From Bradyrhizobium sp. CB1717 (lineage in GTDB: Bacteria > Pseudomonadota > Alphaproteobacteria > Rhizobiales > Xanthobacteraceae): a DNA stretch of 64,000 nucleotides. Numbering within the stretch: position 1 is the stretch's first letter; each line of letters opens with the position of its first letter. The DNA lies in contig NZ_CP121666.1 of the NCBI RefSeq assembly GCF_029714325.1, positions 6,479,001 through 6,543,000 of the forward strand, read 5' to 3'. Both the position numbers and the translations under genes were made by a program. The notes beneath the pieces are model-generated. The model saw only the letters and a list, made by a program, of their open reading frames with translations, searched no databases and was not told where the DNA came from. This document shows, piece after piece, positions 1-7,701 of the stretch.

Positions 1-111
1 GCCCTCTGCGATCTGCCAGTCGACAAAGGCGCGCAAGGCCGCGACATCGACCTCGCCCGCTGCCGTGAACGGGGTGATCATGACGGTGTAGGTGCCGCGA
101 AACGTCTTCAT
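1..111 (-). CDS. DapA-family (dihydrodipicolinate synthase-like) aldolase/lyase, N-terminal fragment
   Basis: The first 37 codons of a gene that runs off the left edge on the minus strand. The start ATG is read from 111, and the product begins MKTFRGTYTVMITPF. An early hydrophobic strand ending in TPF, then an acidic G-E-V-D turn and a helix ending D-W-Q-I-A-E-G, is the usual N-terminus of the DHDPS/N-acetylneuraminate lyase (beta/alpha)8 family. These enzymes form a Schiff base with pyruvate or a related 2-oxo acid, using residues outside the window. The gene is divergent from the LacI-type regulator, with paired palindromes between them, so it is probably a member of that regulon. Substrate unknown. 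It could be a true DapA, but the catabolic context favours a 2-keto-acid aldolase. Confidence 0.75.
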   Translation of the reverse strand, partial: MKTFRGTYTVMITPFTAAGEVDVAALRAFVDWQIAEG

Positions 112-179
112 CAGGGAACTGCCGGGTGCTCGGGTGGATTCAGGCGATGGTTGCCGCCTGCGGAATATCCGCACATTCT

Positions 180-195
180 ATGCAATCGTTTGCAT
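180..195. promoter_or_regulatory. Putative LacI-family operator 1
   Basis: ATGCAATCGTTTGCAT is an imperfect 16-bp palindrome. The arms ATGCAA/TTGCAT are perfect and the centre is CG, the usual form of LacI/GalR operators. It lies between the divergent DapA-like and LacI-type genes, and its 14-base core recurs exactly 87 bp downstream. Confidence 0.6.
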
Positions 196-266
196 AAATG
201 GCTCTGCATTGGGCACCACCATCCATTATTTGAGCTTGATCCGCGTGGAATTAGCTCTTAGCGTTT

Positions 267-282
267 CTGCAATCGTTTGCAG
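267..282. promoter_or_regulatory. Putative LacI-family operator 2
   Basis: CTGCAATCGTTTGCAG shares the 14-base core TGCAATCGTTTGCA with operator 1, and its outer bases are again complementary. The site ends about 16 bases before the proposed regulator start at 299, so binding would occlude that gene's translation-initiation or promoter region. This suggests autoregulation, possibly with DNA looping. Confidence 0.6.
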
Positions 283-298
283 TCTATCGGCAGGTTTG

Positions 299-1384
299 AT
301 GAGCGTCACGCTCAAAGATGTGGCACAGGCGGCCCGCGTTTCAGTCAGCACTGCTTCCCGAGCGCTGACGGGAACCGGCCTGACCAGCGAGCGAACGCAG
401 CAGCGCCTGGTGCGCATCGCGCGCGAGCTCGGCTACCGGCCGAACCCGATCGCGCGGGGATTGAAAACCGGGCAGTCGCGGCTGGTGGCGCTGCTCGTCC
501 ACAATCTCACCAACGCCTCGTTCCAGGTGATGGCCGAAGTGGTGCAGGCGCGCCTGAAGGCGCTGGGTTATCAGATGCTTCTGTGCATCGGCGGCGACGA
601 TCCGCAGCAGGAGAGCGACACCCTGACCACGCTGGTCGATCACCGTATCGACGGGCTGATCGTGGTGCCCACGGGCAAGAACGGCCCGCAGCTCAAGACA
701 CTCTCGAAAGATGTTCCGATCGTCTGCCTGGTGCGACGCGATGACGCGACCGATCTCGAGACCGTGCTCGCGGACGATCCGCAAGGCGCTTATCTGGGCA
801 CGCGTCACCTGATCGAGCTCGGGCACAAGCGCATCGGGCTGATCGTCGGCCGCCAGGACACCACGTCGGGCCGCGAACGGTTGTCCGGTTATGTCCGCGC
901 GCTGCGCGAGGCTGGCATCGCCAGGGACGACACATTGATTCATGCCGGCCATTTCGAGCCCGAGACCGGCGCAACCTGCGCCCGCAAGCTGCTCGATCTC
1001 CCCCGCCCGCCGAGCGCGATCTTCGTCGCCAATCACGAGGCAACGCTCGGCGTGCTGCGCGTCACCGCGGAGCGGAACATCGCCATTCCCGACGATCTCT
1101 CGCTGCTCTGCTACGAGGACATGCCGTGGTTCGAATGGCATCGCCCGGCGATCAGCATCGTCGACAACGGCGCACGCGATCTTGCCAATCTCGCCGTCGA
1201 CCGGCTGCTGCATCGCATGGACGCCAAGGGCAACGGCAATGACGGCGTCCGCGAATATCGCGTCGGCGCCCGGCTGATCCAGCGCGACTCCTGCCGCCAG
1301 ATCGACGCCCCCGCCCCTGCGAAATCCGGCAAGTCCAAACCGTCTTCATCCAAATCATCTGCGGCCAAATCCGCGAAGGTCTGA
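299..1384 (+). CDS. LacI-family transcriptional regulator
   Basis: The protein is 361 aa from the ATG at 299. It begins MSVTLKDVAQAARVSVSTAS, the canonical LacI N-terminal helix-turn-helix, followed by the hinge helix (LGYRPNPIARGL, about residues 47-58) and a periplasmic-binding-protein-like effector domain. The open frame extends upstream to 92, but that part has no family similarity and would run through both operators, so 299 is chosen. The C-terminus carries a Lys/Ser/Ala-rich tail of about 25 residues that is dispensable in the family. It is followed after 3 bases by the tautomerase gene, so it is probably co-transcribed with the pathway it controls. The effector is likely the pathway substrate or a CoA-pathway intermediate (inference). 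Confidence 0.93.
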   Translation: MSVTLKDVAQAARVSVSTASRALTGTGLTSERTQQRLVRIARELGYRPNPIARGLKTGQSRLVALLVHNLTNASFQVMAEVVQARLKALGYQMLLCIGGDDPQQESDTLTTLVDHRIDGLIVVPTGKNGPQLKTLSKDVPIVCLVRRDDATDLETVLADDPQGAYLGTRHLIELGHKRIGLIVGRQDTTSGRERLSGYVRALREAGIARDDTLIHAGHFEPETGATCARKLLDLPRPPSAIFVANHEATLGVLRVTAERNIAIPDDLSLLCYEDMPWFEWHRPAISIVDNGARDLANLAVDRLLHRMDAKGNGNDGVREYRVGARLIQRDSCRQIDAPAPAKSGKSKPSSSKSSAAKSAKV

Positions 1385-1387
1385 TCG

Positions 1388-1756
1388 ATGCCCTATGTCG
1401 AAGTGCTCGCCCCGCAAGTCCCATCCCAGCGCAAGGCCGCGCTGGCGCGCTCGGTGACCGACGGCCTGATGTCGGCGTTCGGCGTCACCGCCGATACGGT
1501 CACGCTCTATTTCCTGAACATTGCGACCGACGACTACGCCCACGCCGGCACGTTCGGCGCTCCGGCTACCGGCCAGCGCATCCTGCTCAAGGTCCACGCC
1601 TTCCGCCGCAGCGAGGCCGAGCGACGCGCGGCGGCGATCGCACTGACCCGCGCCGTATGCAGCGCCTATGGCGTGCCGGGCGACGATGTCGCGGTCTATT
1701 TCTGCGATCGCGACCGCAGCGAGGTCTCCCACGATTCCAAGCTCGCCAGCGACTGA
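1388..1756 (+). CDS. Tautomerase superfamily protein (4-oxalocrotonate tautomerase/MIF-like)
   Basis: A 122-aa protein starting Met-Pro, so Pro1 would be exposed after Met removal as the catalytic base of this superfamily. It shows two consecutive beta-alpha-beta units: about residues 2-58 with MPYVEVLAPQ, and about 66-118 with RILLKVHAF. This double-length form resembles the MIF/CHMI/cis-CaaD branches rather than the roughly 62-aa 4-OT monomers. Such enzymes interconvert keto/enol isomers of dicarboxylates, or hydrate or dehalogenate small unsaturated acids. The gene lies 3 bases after the LacI gene and 13 bases before the acyl-CoA dehydrogenase start, consistent with an operon. The exact substrate cannot be read from sequence. 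Confidence 0.8.
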   Translation: MPYVEVLAPQVPSQRKAALARSVTDGLMSAFGVTADTVTLYFLNIATDDYAHAGTFGAPATGQRILLKVHAFRRSEAERRAAAIALTRAVCSAYGVPGDDVAVYFCDRDRSEVSHDSKLASD

Positions 1757-1769
1757 CGGGAGCACACCC

Positions 1770-2912
1770 ATGGACCGCTTCTACAGCCAAGACCAGAAAG
1801 CCCTGCGCGAAACGGCCCGCCGCTTCGCCGAAGCGGAGATCCTGCCGCGCGCCGCCGCGATCGACCGCGAGGACCGTTTTGACCGCACCCTTTACAAGGG
1901 CATGGCCGATCTCGGCCTGTTCGGCATCTGCCTGCGCGAAGGCGCCGGCGGCGCCGGCCTCGATGCGGTCGCGGCCTGCATCGCGATGGAGGAATTGTCG
2001 CGCTGCTCCGGCGCGGTCGCCAACGCCTTCGCGATCCCGGTCGAGGCCGTGCTGTTCTTTGATCATCACGGCACCGACGCGCACAAGGCGCTGATCCCGA
2101 AGATCCTGAGCGGCGACATCATTCCCGCCACCGCCGTCTCGGAGCCCGACCACGGCTCCGACGTCGCTAGCATCCGCACCAACGCGGTGCGCGAGGGCAA
2201 TGGCTGGCGGCTCAACGGCACCAAGGCCTGGGTGACGCTCGGCCGCGTCGCCGACCGAATCATGGTGTTCGCGCGCACCGGCGCAGATGCGGGCCACCGT
2301 TCCATCTCCTGCCTCCTCGTCGACGGCGCCCTGCCCGGCATCGCCCGCGGCAAGAACGAGGAGCTGCTCGGCATGCACGGCCTCGACGACTGCCAGATCA
2401 CCTTCTCCGACGTGCGCCTGCCCTCGGACAGCGTGATGGGACCGGAGAACCAGGCCTTCAAGATGGCCATGAGCAATTTCAACTTCAGCCGGCTGATGAT
2501 GGCCTCGATGGCGCTCGGCATGGCGCAGGCCGCGTTCGAGGACGCGACCGCCTATGCCAAGGACCGCAAGCAGTTCGGCCAAGCCATCATCGGCTTCCAG
2601 GCGGTGCAGTTCATGCTCGCGGACATGTCGACCGACATCGCGGCTGCGCGCCTGTTGATCCACCACGCCGCGCGCCTGCACGATGCCGGCGAGCCGATCG
2701 CCAAGGAGGCGGCGCAGGCCAAGCTGTTCACCACCGACATGGCCATGAAGCACGTCTCCAACGCGCTGCAGATCCACGGCGGCAACGGCTATTCGCGCGA
2801 ATACCGCATCGAGCGCATCTTCCGCGACGTGCGCCTCGCCCAGATCTACGAGGGCACCAACCAGATCCAGCGGCTGATCATCGCCCGCCAGGTCGAGAAG
2901 GAGGCCGCGTGA
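1770..2912 (+). CDS. Acyl-CoA dehydrogenase
   Basis: A 380-aa FAD-dependent acyl-CoA dehydrogenase that would introduce an alpha,beta double bond into an acyl-CoA and pass electrons to ETF. The N-terminal helical domain (about 1-115) is followed by the beta domain with AVSEPDHGSD and then the C-terminal helical bundle ending in IHGGNGYSREYRIERIFRD and IYEGTNQIQ, which are family signatures near the FAD site. The start at 1770 gives MDRFYSQDQKALRETARRFA, as expected. The frame is open upstream to 1668, but that part overlaps the tautomerase gene. Neighbouring CoA-transferase and MaoC hydratase genes suggest activation, dehydrogenation and hydration of one organic acid. Confidence 0.93.
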   Translation: MDRFYSQDQKALRETARRFAEAEILPRAAAIDREDRFDRTLYKGMADLGLFGICLREGAGGAGLDAVAACIAMEELSRCSGAVANAFAIPVEAVLFFDHHGTDAHKALIPKILSGDIIPATAVSEPDHGSDVASIRTNAVREGNGWRLNGTKAWVTLGRVADRIMVFARTGADAGHRSISCLLVDGALPGIARGKNEELLGMHGLDDCQITFSDVRLPSDSVMGPENQAFKMAMSNFNFSRLMMASMALGMAQAAFEDATAYAKDRKQFGQAIIGFQAVQFMLADMSTDIAAARLLIHHAARLHDAGEPIAKEAAQAKLFTTDMAMKHVSNALQIHGGNGYSREYRIERIFRDVRLAQIYEGTNQIQRLIIARQVEKEAA

Positions 2913-2916
2913 GGGC

Positions 2917-4500
2917 ATGCTGAGCATCATCACCGCGAAAGAAGCCGCGGGCCTGATCCGCGACACCGACACGCTGATCGTCGGCGGCAATGGCGGCACG
3001 GGCGCTGCCGAAGCCATTCTGGATGCGCTGGAGCAGCGCTTCCTCGGCGGCCAGGGCCCGCACAATCTGACGCTGATCAACATCACCGGCGTCGGCGCCG
3101 TGACCGAGAAGGGCCTCTGCCATCTCGCTCATGAGGGCCTGATCGCGCGCGTGATCGGCGGCAATTTCGGCCTGCAGGTGCCGTTCATGCGCCTCGTCCG
3201 CGACGAGCTGATCGACGCCTACAACTTTCCGCAAGGCGTGATGAGCCAGCTCTGCCGCGCCATGGCGGCAAAGCATCCGGGCGTGCTCACCCATGTCGGC
3301 CTCAACACCTATATGGACCCGCGCCAGGACGGCGGCCGCATGAACAAGCGCACCACCGCGCCACTGGTCGATCTGCTCGATCTGCACGGCCAGTCGTACC
3401 TGCTCTACCGCGTCCCCAACCCGCCTGATGTTGCCATCATCCGCGGCACTTCCGCGGACGAGGACGGCTATATCAGCATGGAGCATGAGGGCACGACGCG
3501 GGAGGATCTCTCGATCGCGCAGGCCGTGCACAATGCGGGCGGCACCGTGATCTGCCAGGTCAAGCGCATCGTGAAGCGCGGCTCGATCCATCCGCAGATG
3601 GTCAAGATCCCGGGCTTCCTGATCGACCACGTCGTGCTCGAGCCCGAGCAGATGCAGACCTACGGCACCGCCTACGACCCCGCTCGCTGCGGCGAGACGC
3701 GCGTGCCGGTGGCGATGATCACGCCCGATCCGCTGACCGAACGCCGGGTGATCGCCCGCCGCGCCGCCTTCGAGCTGCGCCCGCGCGACGTCGTCAATCT
3801 CGGCGTCGGCATCTCCGCGATGATCCCCAACGTCGCGGCCGAGGAAGGCATCTCCGACCTGATCACGCTGACGGTGGAATCCGGGGTCGTCGGCGGCGTG
3901 CCCGGGCACGCCCGCGAGTTCGGCACCGCCATCAATCCGCGCGTCATTCTCGACCAGGCCTATCAGTTCGACTTCTACGACGGCGGCGGCCTCTCCTGCG
4001 CTTTCCTCTCCTTCGCGGAGGTGGACGAAGCAGGCAATGTCAACGTCACTCGTTTCGGCGAGCGCCGCGACGGCTCCGGCGGCTTCATCGACATCACCCA
4101 GAACGCCAAGCGGCTGATCTTCAGCGGCACCATGACCGGCGGCAAGTTCGACATCGGCGTCGAGAACGGCCGCCTCGCGATCCGGCGCGACGGCGCTTTC
4201 CGCAAATTCGTGCCTGAGGTCGGCCAGATCAGCTTCAGCGCCTCGCTCGCCACGCAACGCGGCCAGCACGTCAGCTACATCACCGAGCGCGCCGTGTTCG
4301 AGCTCGAGAACGGCCACGTGACGCTGACCGAGATCGCGCCGGGCGTGCGGCTGGAGGAAGACATCCTCGCCCATATGGGCTTTCGCCCACGCATCAGCCC
4401 GCAATTGAAGGACATGGATCCGCGCATCTTCCGCTCCGGGCCGATGGGGATCGCGCAAGCCTTCAACGCCCTGCCGGCGCGGCCACGGAAGGTTGCCTGA
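2917..4500 (+). CDS. Family I acyl-CoA:carboxylate CoA-transferase (fused alpha/beta)
   Basis: A 527-aa single-chain CoA-transferase of the propionate/short-chain type, in which SCOT-like alpha and beta halves are fused. The N-terminal half contains the glycine-rich VGGNGGTG segment near residue 22. The C-terminal half contains TLTVESGVVGG, whose Glu (about 321) sits at the position of the catalytic glutamate that forms the glutamyl-CoA thioester. It would activate a carboxylic acid at the expense of another acyl-CoA. It starts 4 bases after the acyl-CoA dehydrogenase stop and is followed by a MaoC gene. Specificity is not predictable. Propionate, acetoacetate or a C5 dicarboxylate are all possible. 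Confidence 0.9.
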   Translation: MLSIITAKEAAGLIRDTDTLIVGGNGGTGAAEAILDALEQRFLGGQGPHNLTLINITGVGAVTEKGLCHLAHEGLIARVIGGNFGLQVPFMRLVRDELIDAYNFPQGVMSQLCRAMAAKHPGVLTHVGLNTYMDPRQDGGRMNKRTTAPLVDLLDLHGQSYLLYRVPNPPDVAIIRGTSADEDGYISMEHEGTTREDLSIAQAVHNAGGTVICQVKRIVKRGSIHPQMVKIPGFLIDHVVLEPEQMQTYGTAYDPARCGETRVPVAMITPDPLTERRVIARRAAFELRPRDVVNLGVGISAMIPNVAAEEGISDLITLTVESGVVGGVPGHAREFGTAINPRVILDQAYQFDFYDGGGLSCAFLSFAEVDEAGNVNVTRFGERRDGSGGFIDITQNAKRLIFSGTMTGGKFDIGVENGRLAIRRDGAFRKFVPEVGQISFSASLATQRGQHVSYITERAVFELENGHVTLTEIAPGVRLEEDILAHMGFRPRISPQLKDMDPRIFRSGPMGIAQAFNALPARPRKVA

Positions 4501-4509
4501 GGGATCAGC

Positions 4510-4992
4510 ATGAACGCCAGCGCCCCGATCAATCTCCGTTACGAAGATATCGCGCTCGGTGCCGAGTTCGAGACAGCCGCGCACATCGTGACGGAAGCCG
4601 ATATCGCGGCCTTCGCCGACGTCACGCGCGATCACCATCCGCTCCATGTCGACGGCGCCTATGCGCGCTCCCGCGGCTTTCCCGCGGTGATCGGCCACGG
4701 GCTGTACGGCCTGTCGCTGATGGAGGGGCTGAAATCGGAGCTGAAGCTGTACGAGGAGACCTCGGTCGCCTCGCTCGGCTGGGACGAGGTCAAGTTCAAG
4801 GGCCCCATCGTCGCCGGCGATACCTTGCGCGTGCGCTTCCGCTTCGTCGAGAAGCGCCCGACCAAAAATCCCGGGCGCGGCATCGTCGTCGAGACGCTCG
4901 ACCTCCTCAACCAGCGCGACGAGGTGGTGACCGCGGCCCGCCACATCTCGCTGATCCTGACCCGGCAAGCCGATGCTGCGGCGGCCACATGA
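4510..4992 (+). CDS. MaoC-family (R)-specific enoyl-CoA hydratase
   Basis: A 160-aa hot-dog-fold protein. The hydratase 2 motif is clear near residues 36-46: D-V-T-R-D-H-H-P-L-H, with the catalytic Asp and His, followed by a G-F-P-A-V-I-G-H-G-L segment. It would hydrate the unsaturated acyl-CoA made by the upstream dehydrogenase. Mesaconyl-, itaconyl- and crotonyl-CoA hydratases all look like this. An AGGG sequence lies about 9 bases upstream of the ATG. It overlaps nothing and follows the CoA-transferase by 9 bases. Confidence 0.87.
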   Translation: MNASAPINLRYEDIALGAEFETAAHIVTEADIAAFADVTRDHHPLHVDGAYARSRGFPAVIGHGLYGLSLMEGLKSELKLYEETSVASLGWDEVKFKGPIVAGDTLRVRFRFVEKRPTKNPGRGIVVETLDLLNQRDEVVTAARHISLILTRQADAAAAT

Positions 4993-5062
4993 CGAGACAA
5001 GAAAGAAGACGCGGACCGGAGAACGGCTCCTCTGCCACCCACGATTTGACAGGAGTACCTTG

Positions 5063-5899
5063 ATGCGATTTCCAAAAACCTTCTCCGTCCTCGCCCTGCT
5101 GGTCGGCCTGACGCAGGCCGCCGGCGCCCAGACCTGTACATCGAAAGTGCCGGCGTCCAGCCTGATCGAGGCGCCGAAATGGCAGATGTCGATCAACCCG
5201 ACACTGCCGCCGCAGCAATTCGTCGACGACAAGGGCGAGTTGCAGGGTCTCAATGTCGAGCTCGCCCGCGAGATCGCCAAGCGCATCTGCGTCGAGGCGG
5301 TATTCCTGCGCATGGACTTCCCGCCGATGATCCCGGCGCTGCGCTCGGGCCGCTTCGATGCCATCAACACCGGACTGTTCTGGACCGAGGAGCGCTCCAA
5401 GATGCTGTACCTAGTGCCCTACGCGCAGCAGGCGATCAGCATCTACACCGATCCCTCCTCCAGCCTGAAGCTGGAGAAGTTCGAGGATCTCGCCGGCCGC
5501 GTGGTGGGCGTGGAATCGGCGACCTACACCGAGCGCAAGGCGCGTGAGTTCAGCACGGCGATGGAGGCCAAGGGCCTGAGGCCGATCGATCTGCGCACCT
5601 TCACCACCGTCACCGCCACCTCGGCGGCGCTGCGCGCCGGCCAGCTCGAGGCCGCGCTCAACATCAACGAGACCGCCAACTCGCTCGAGCAGAAGGGCAT
5701 CGCAAAAATCTGGGTCCGCGACATCGCCGGCACCGACATCACCTTCGCCTTTCGTGACAAGCTGCTCGCCCAGGCCGTCGCCGACGCTCTCACCGCGATC
5801 CGCACTGATGGCACCTATGACAAGCTGTTCGACAAGTTCGGCATGACCAAGCTGAAGGCGACCACGTTTGCCATCAGGGGAGATGGGCCGACGAATTGA
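5063..5899 (+). CDS. Periplasmic substrate-binding protein of an ABC transporter (SBP family 3)
   Basis: A 278-aa protein. The ATG at 5063 has AGGAG 9 bases upstream and produces a typical Sec signal peptide (MRFPKTF, hydrophobic core, A-G-A before Gln). The mature part has family 3 features: PPQQFVDDKGELQGLNVELA, then IPALRSGRFDAINTG and RSKMLYLVPYA. The frame is open upstream to 4973, but that would destroy the signal peptide. No permease or ATPase gene follows, since a palindromic element and an opposite-strand gene come next. It must therefore work with transporter parts encoded elsewhere, or act as a ligand sensor. Likely ligand: an amino acid or organic acid linked to the preceding operon. 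Confidence 0.88.
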   Translation: MRFPKTFSVLALLVGLTQAAGAQTCTSKVPASSLIEAPKWQMSINPTLPPQQFVDDKGELQGLNVELAREIAKRICVEAVFLRMDFPPMIPALRSGRFDAINTGLFWTEERSKMLYLVPYAQQAISIYTDPSSSLKLEKFEDLAGRVVGVESATYTERKAREFSTAMEAKGLRPIDLRTFTTVTATSAALRAGQLEAALNINETANSLEQKGIAKIWVRDIAGTDITFAFRDKLLAQAVADALTAIRTDGTYDKLFDKFGMTKLKATTFAIRGDGPTN

Positions 5900-5918
5900 G
5901 GGCGGTGCGCGCGAGAAC

Positions 5919-6036
5919 GTAGGGTGGGTTAGCCTCGCGGATTGCGCGAAGCGCAAACCGCTAGGCGTAACCCACCACTGTCTTTCTCCGCGGAGACAGA
6001 AGAGGTGGGTTACGCCTTACGGCTAACCCACCCTAC
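5919..6036. repeat. Nested palindromic intergenic element (BIME/MITE-like)
   Basis: The outer inverted ends GTAGGGTGGGTTAGCC and GGCTAACCCACCCTAC enclose a second inverted pair, GCGTAACCCACC and GGTGGGTTACGC, around a small stem (CTGTCT/AGACAG). The 118-bp unit sits between the convergent SBP and aldehyde dehydrogenase genes, where its RNA would form a long hairpin on either strand and could act as a bidirectional terminator. GTAGGGTGGGTTAGC-type ends are familiar from dispersed repeats in Bradyrhizobium and relatives (recollection, not searched). Confidence 0.8.
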
Positions 6037-6046
6037 AAGGCTTCTC

Positions 6047-7495
6047 TTACGCGCTCGCCTGGGTCACGAACTTCGTATTGAGGTACCCCTCGATCGCCTC
6101 GAGGCCGCCTTCGGAGCCGTAGCCGGAATCCTTGACGCCGCCGAACGGCACTTCCGGCAGCGCGAGGCCGTGGTGGTTGATCGAGACCATGCCGCTCTCG
6201 ACGTCGGCGCCGATCGCCTGCATGGTCTTGGTCGAGGTGGTGTAGGCATAAGCCGCAAGGCCGTAAGGCAGACGGTTCGCCTCGGCCACCACCTCGTCAT
6301 AGCTGCGGAACGAGGTGATCGGAGCAAGCGGCCCGAACGGCTCCTCGTTCATGATGCGGGCATCGCGCGGCACGTCGGTGATCACGGTCGGCTCGAAGAA
6401 GAAGCCTTCATTGCCGATGCGCTTACCGCCGGCCTGCACCTTGGCACCACGCTGAACCGCGTCGGAGACAAGACCTTCCATGGCGTCGACACGGCGCGGG
6501 TTCGCCAGCGGACCCATGCGGGTGTCCTTGTCGAGGCCGTTACCGACCTTCAAACTCTTGGCGGCCGCGACGAACTTGTCGACGAAGGGCTGGTAGACGC
6601 TTTCATGCACCAGGAAGCGCGTCGGCGAGACGCAGACCTGGCCGGCATTGCGGAACTTGTTGGCCGACAGGATTTTCGCGGCATTGTCGAGGTCCGCGTC
6701 AGCGAACACGATCGCCGGCGCATGGCCGCCGAGCTCCATGGTGACGCGCTTCATGTGCAGGCCGGCGAGCGCGGCCAGATGCTTGCCGACCGCGGTCGAG
6801 CCCGTAAAGCTGATCTTGCGGATGATCGGATGCGGAATGAGATATTCCGAGACTTCCGCCGGCACGCCGAACACCAGCTGGACGACGCCGGGCGGAATGC
6901 CGGCATCGGCATAGGCGCGCACCAGCTCCATGCAGCTCGCCGGGGTCTCTTCCGGCCCCTTGACGATGATCGAGCAGCCGGCGGCGAGCGCGGCGGAGAT
7001 CTTGCGGACAGCCTGGTTGATCGGGAAATTCCATGGCGTGAACGCGGCGACCGGGCCGACCGGCTCCTTGGTCACGAGCTGGGAGACGTTACCCATCCGC
7101 GGCGGCACGATGCGGCCATAGGCGCGGCGGGCTTCTTCCGAGAACCAGTCGATGAGGTCGCCGGCGAGCATGGTCTCGCCCTGCGCTTCCACCACCGGCT
7201 TGCCCTGCTCCATGGTCATGACGGGCGCGATCTCGGCGGCGCGGGAGCGGATGATGTCCGCGGCCCTGCGCATCAGCTTGTAACGGTCGAACGGCGAGGT
7301 CTTGCGCCAGACTTCGAAACCGGCCTTGGCGGCTTCCAGCGCGCGGTCGAGATCCGCCTTCGAGGCGTGCGGGGTCTTGCCGATCGGCTGGCCCGTGGCG
7401 GGATTGAGGATGTCCTCCGACTTGCCGGACGTGCCGTCGGTCCACTCGCCGGCGATGAACATTTGAACTTTCGGATACATCCTTGGTGCCTCCAT
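6047..7495 (-). CDS. NAD(P)-dependent aldehyde dehydrogenase (succinate-semialdehyde dehydrogenase-like)
   Basis: A 482-aa ALDH superfamily enzyme. Visible motifs in order are [10 protein letters not shown] (cofactor-binding strand and catalytic Asn), FTGSTAVGK (Rossmann loop), [12 protein letters not shown] with the general-base Glu (about 255), and [11 protein letters not shown] with the catalytic Cys (about 289). The overall pattern is closest to the GabD branch, but substrate specificity is uncertain. It is the last gene on the minus strand of the aromatic-acid cluster, about 200 bases after the MFS gene, so it may be in the same transcript. The proposed start MEAPRMYPK could be shortened to the second Met. 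Confidence 0.92.
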   Translation of the reverse strand: MEAPRMYPKVQMFIAGEWTDGTSGKSEDILNPATGQPIGKTPHASKADLDRALEAAKAGFEVWRKTSPFDRYKLMRRAADIIRSRAAEIAPVMTMEQGKPVVEAQGETMLAGDLIDWFSEEARRAYGRIVPPRMGNVSQLVTKEPVGPVAAFTPWNFPINQAVRKISAALAAGCSIIVKGPEETPASCMELVRAYADAGIPPGVVQLVFGVPAEVSEYLIPHPIIRKISFTGSTAVGKHLAALAGLHMKRVTMELGGHAPAIVFADADLDNAAKILSANKFRNAGQVCVSPTRFLVHESVYQPFVDKFVAAAKSLKVGNGLDKDTRMGPLANPRRVDAMEGLVSDAVQRGAKVQAGGKRIGNEGFFFEPTVITDVPRDARIMNEEPFGPLAPITSFRSYDEVVAEANRLPYGLAAYAYTTSTKTMQAIGADVESGMVSINHHGLALPEVPFGGVKDSGYGSEGGLEAIEGYLNTKFVTQASA

Positions 7496-7620
7496 GATTT
7501 CCGCCGTCGGCGGGCCCAGCGCCCCACCGTTTCAAGCCGGCGCAGAGCTACACCGAAAGGGGCCCGGCGAAAAGGGATCAATGAAGCCGCAGCAGCGCAT
7601 CGCTGATCTTCCCAGTCGAC

Positions 7621-7656
7621 GGGATCGCCCATCCGGCAGGTGCCCACGGGATGCAT
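7621..7656 (-). pseudogene. Possible remnant of a GMC-family oxidoreductase (C-terminal motif only)
   Basis: Reading the minus strand from 7656 gives MHPVGTCRMGDP. HPVGTCRMG is the hallmark near the C-terminal catalytic region of GMC (choline dehydrogenase-like) flavoproteins. Neither the preceding nor the following codons continue the family, and no intact gene surrounds it in the 206-base gap between the aldehyde dehydrogenase and MFS genes. I read it as a decayed gene end. A chance match of 9 residues is unlikely but cannot be excluded. Confidence 0.4.
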
Positions 7657-7701
7657 CGAGCGATCCGGAACGGCAGCAGAGCAGCCGCGCCGGCGCAAGG
7701 C

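Noticed and set aside
2878..5400. Minus-strand frame of 840 aa opposite the CoA-transferase and MaoC genes
   Set aside because: High-GC shadow frame. The plus strand carries family motifs throughout.
5942..7606. Plus-strand frame of 554 aa opposite the aldehyde dehydrogenase
   Set aside because: Antisense of an ALDH with intact catalytic residues, and it begins inside the palindromic element.
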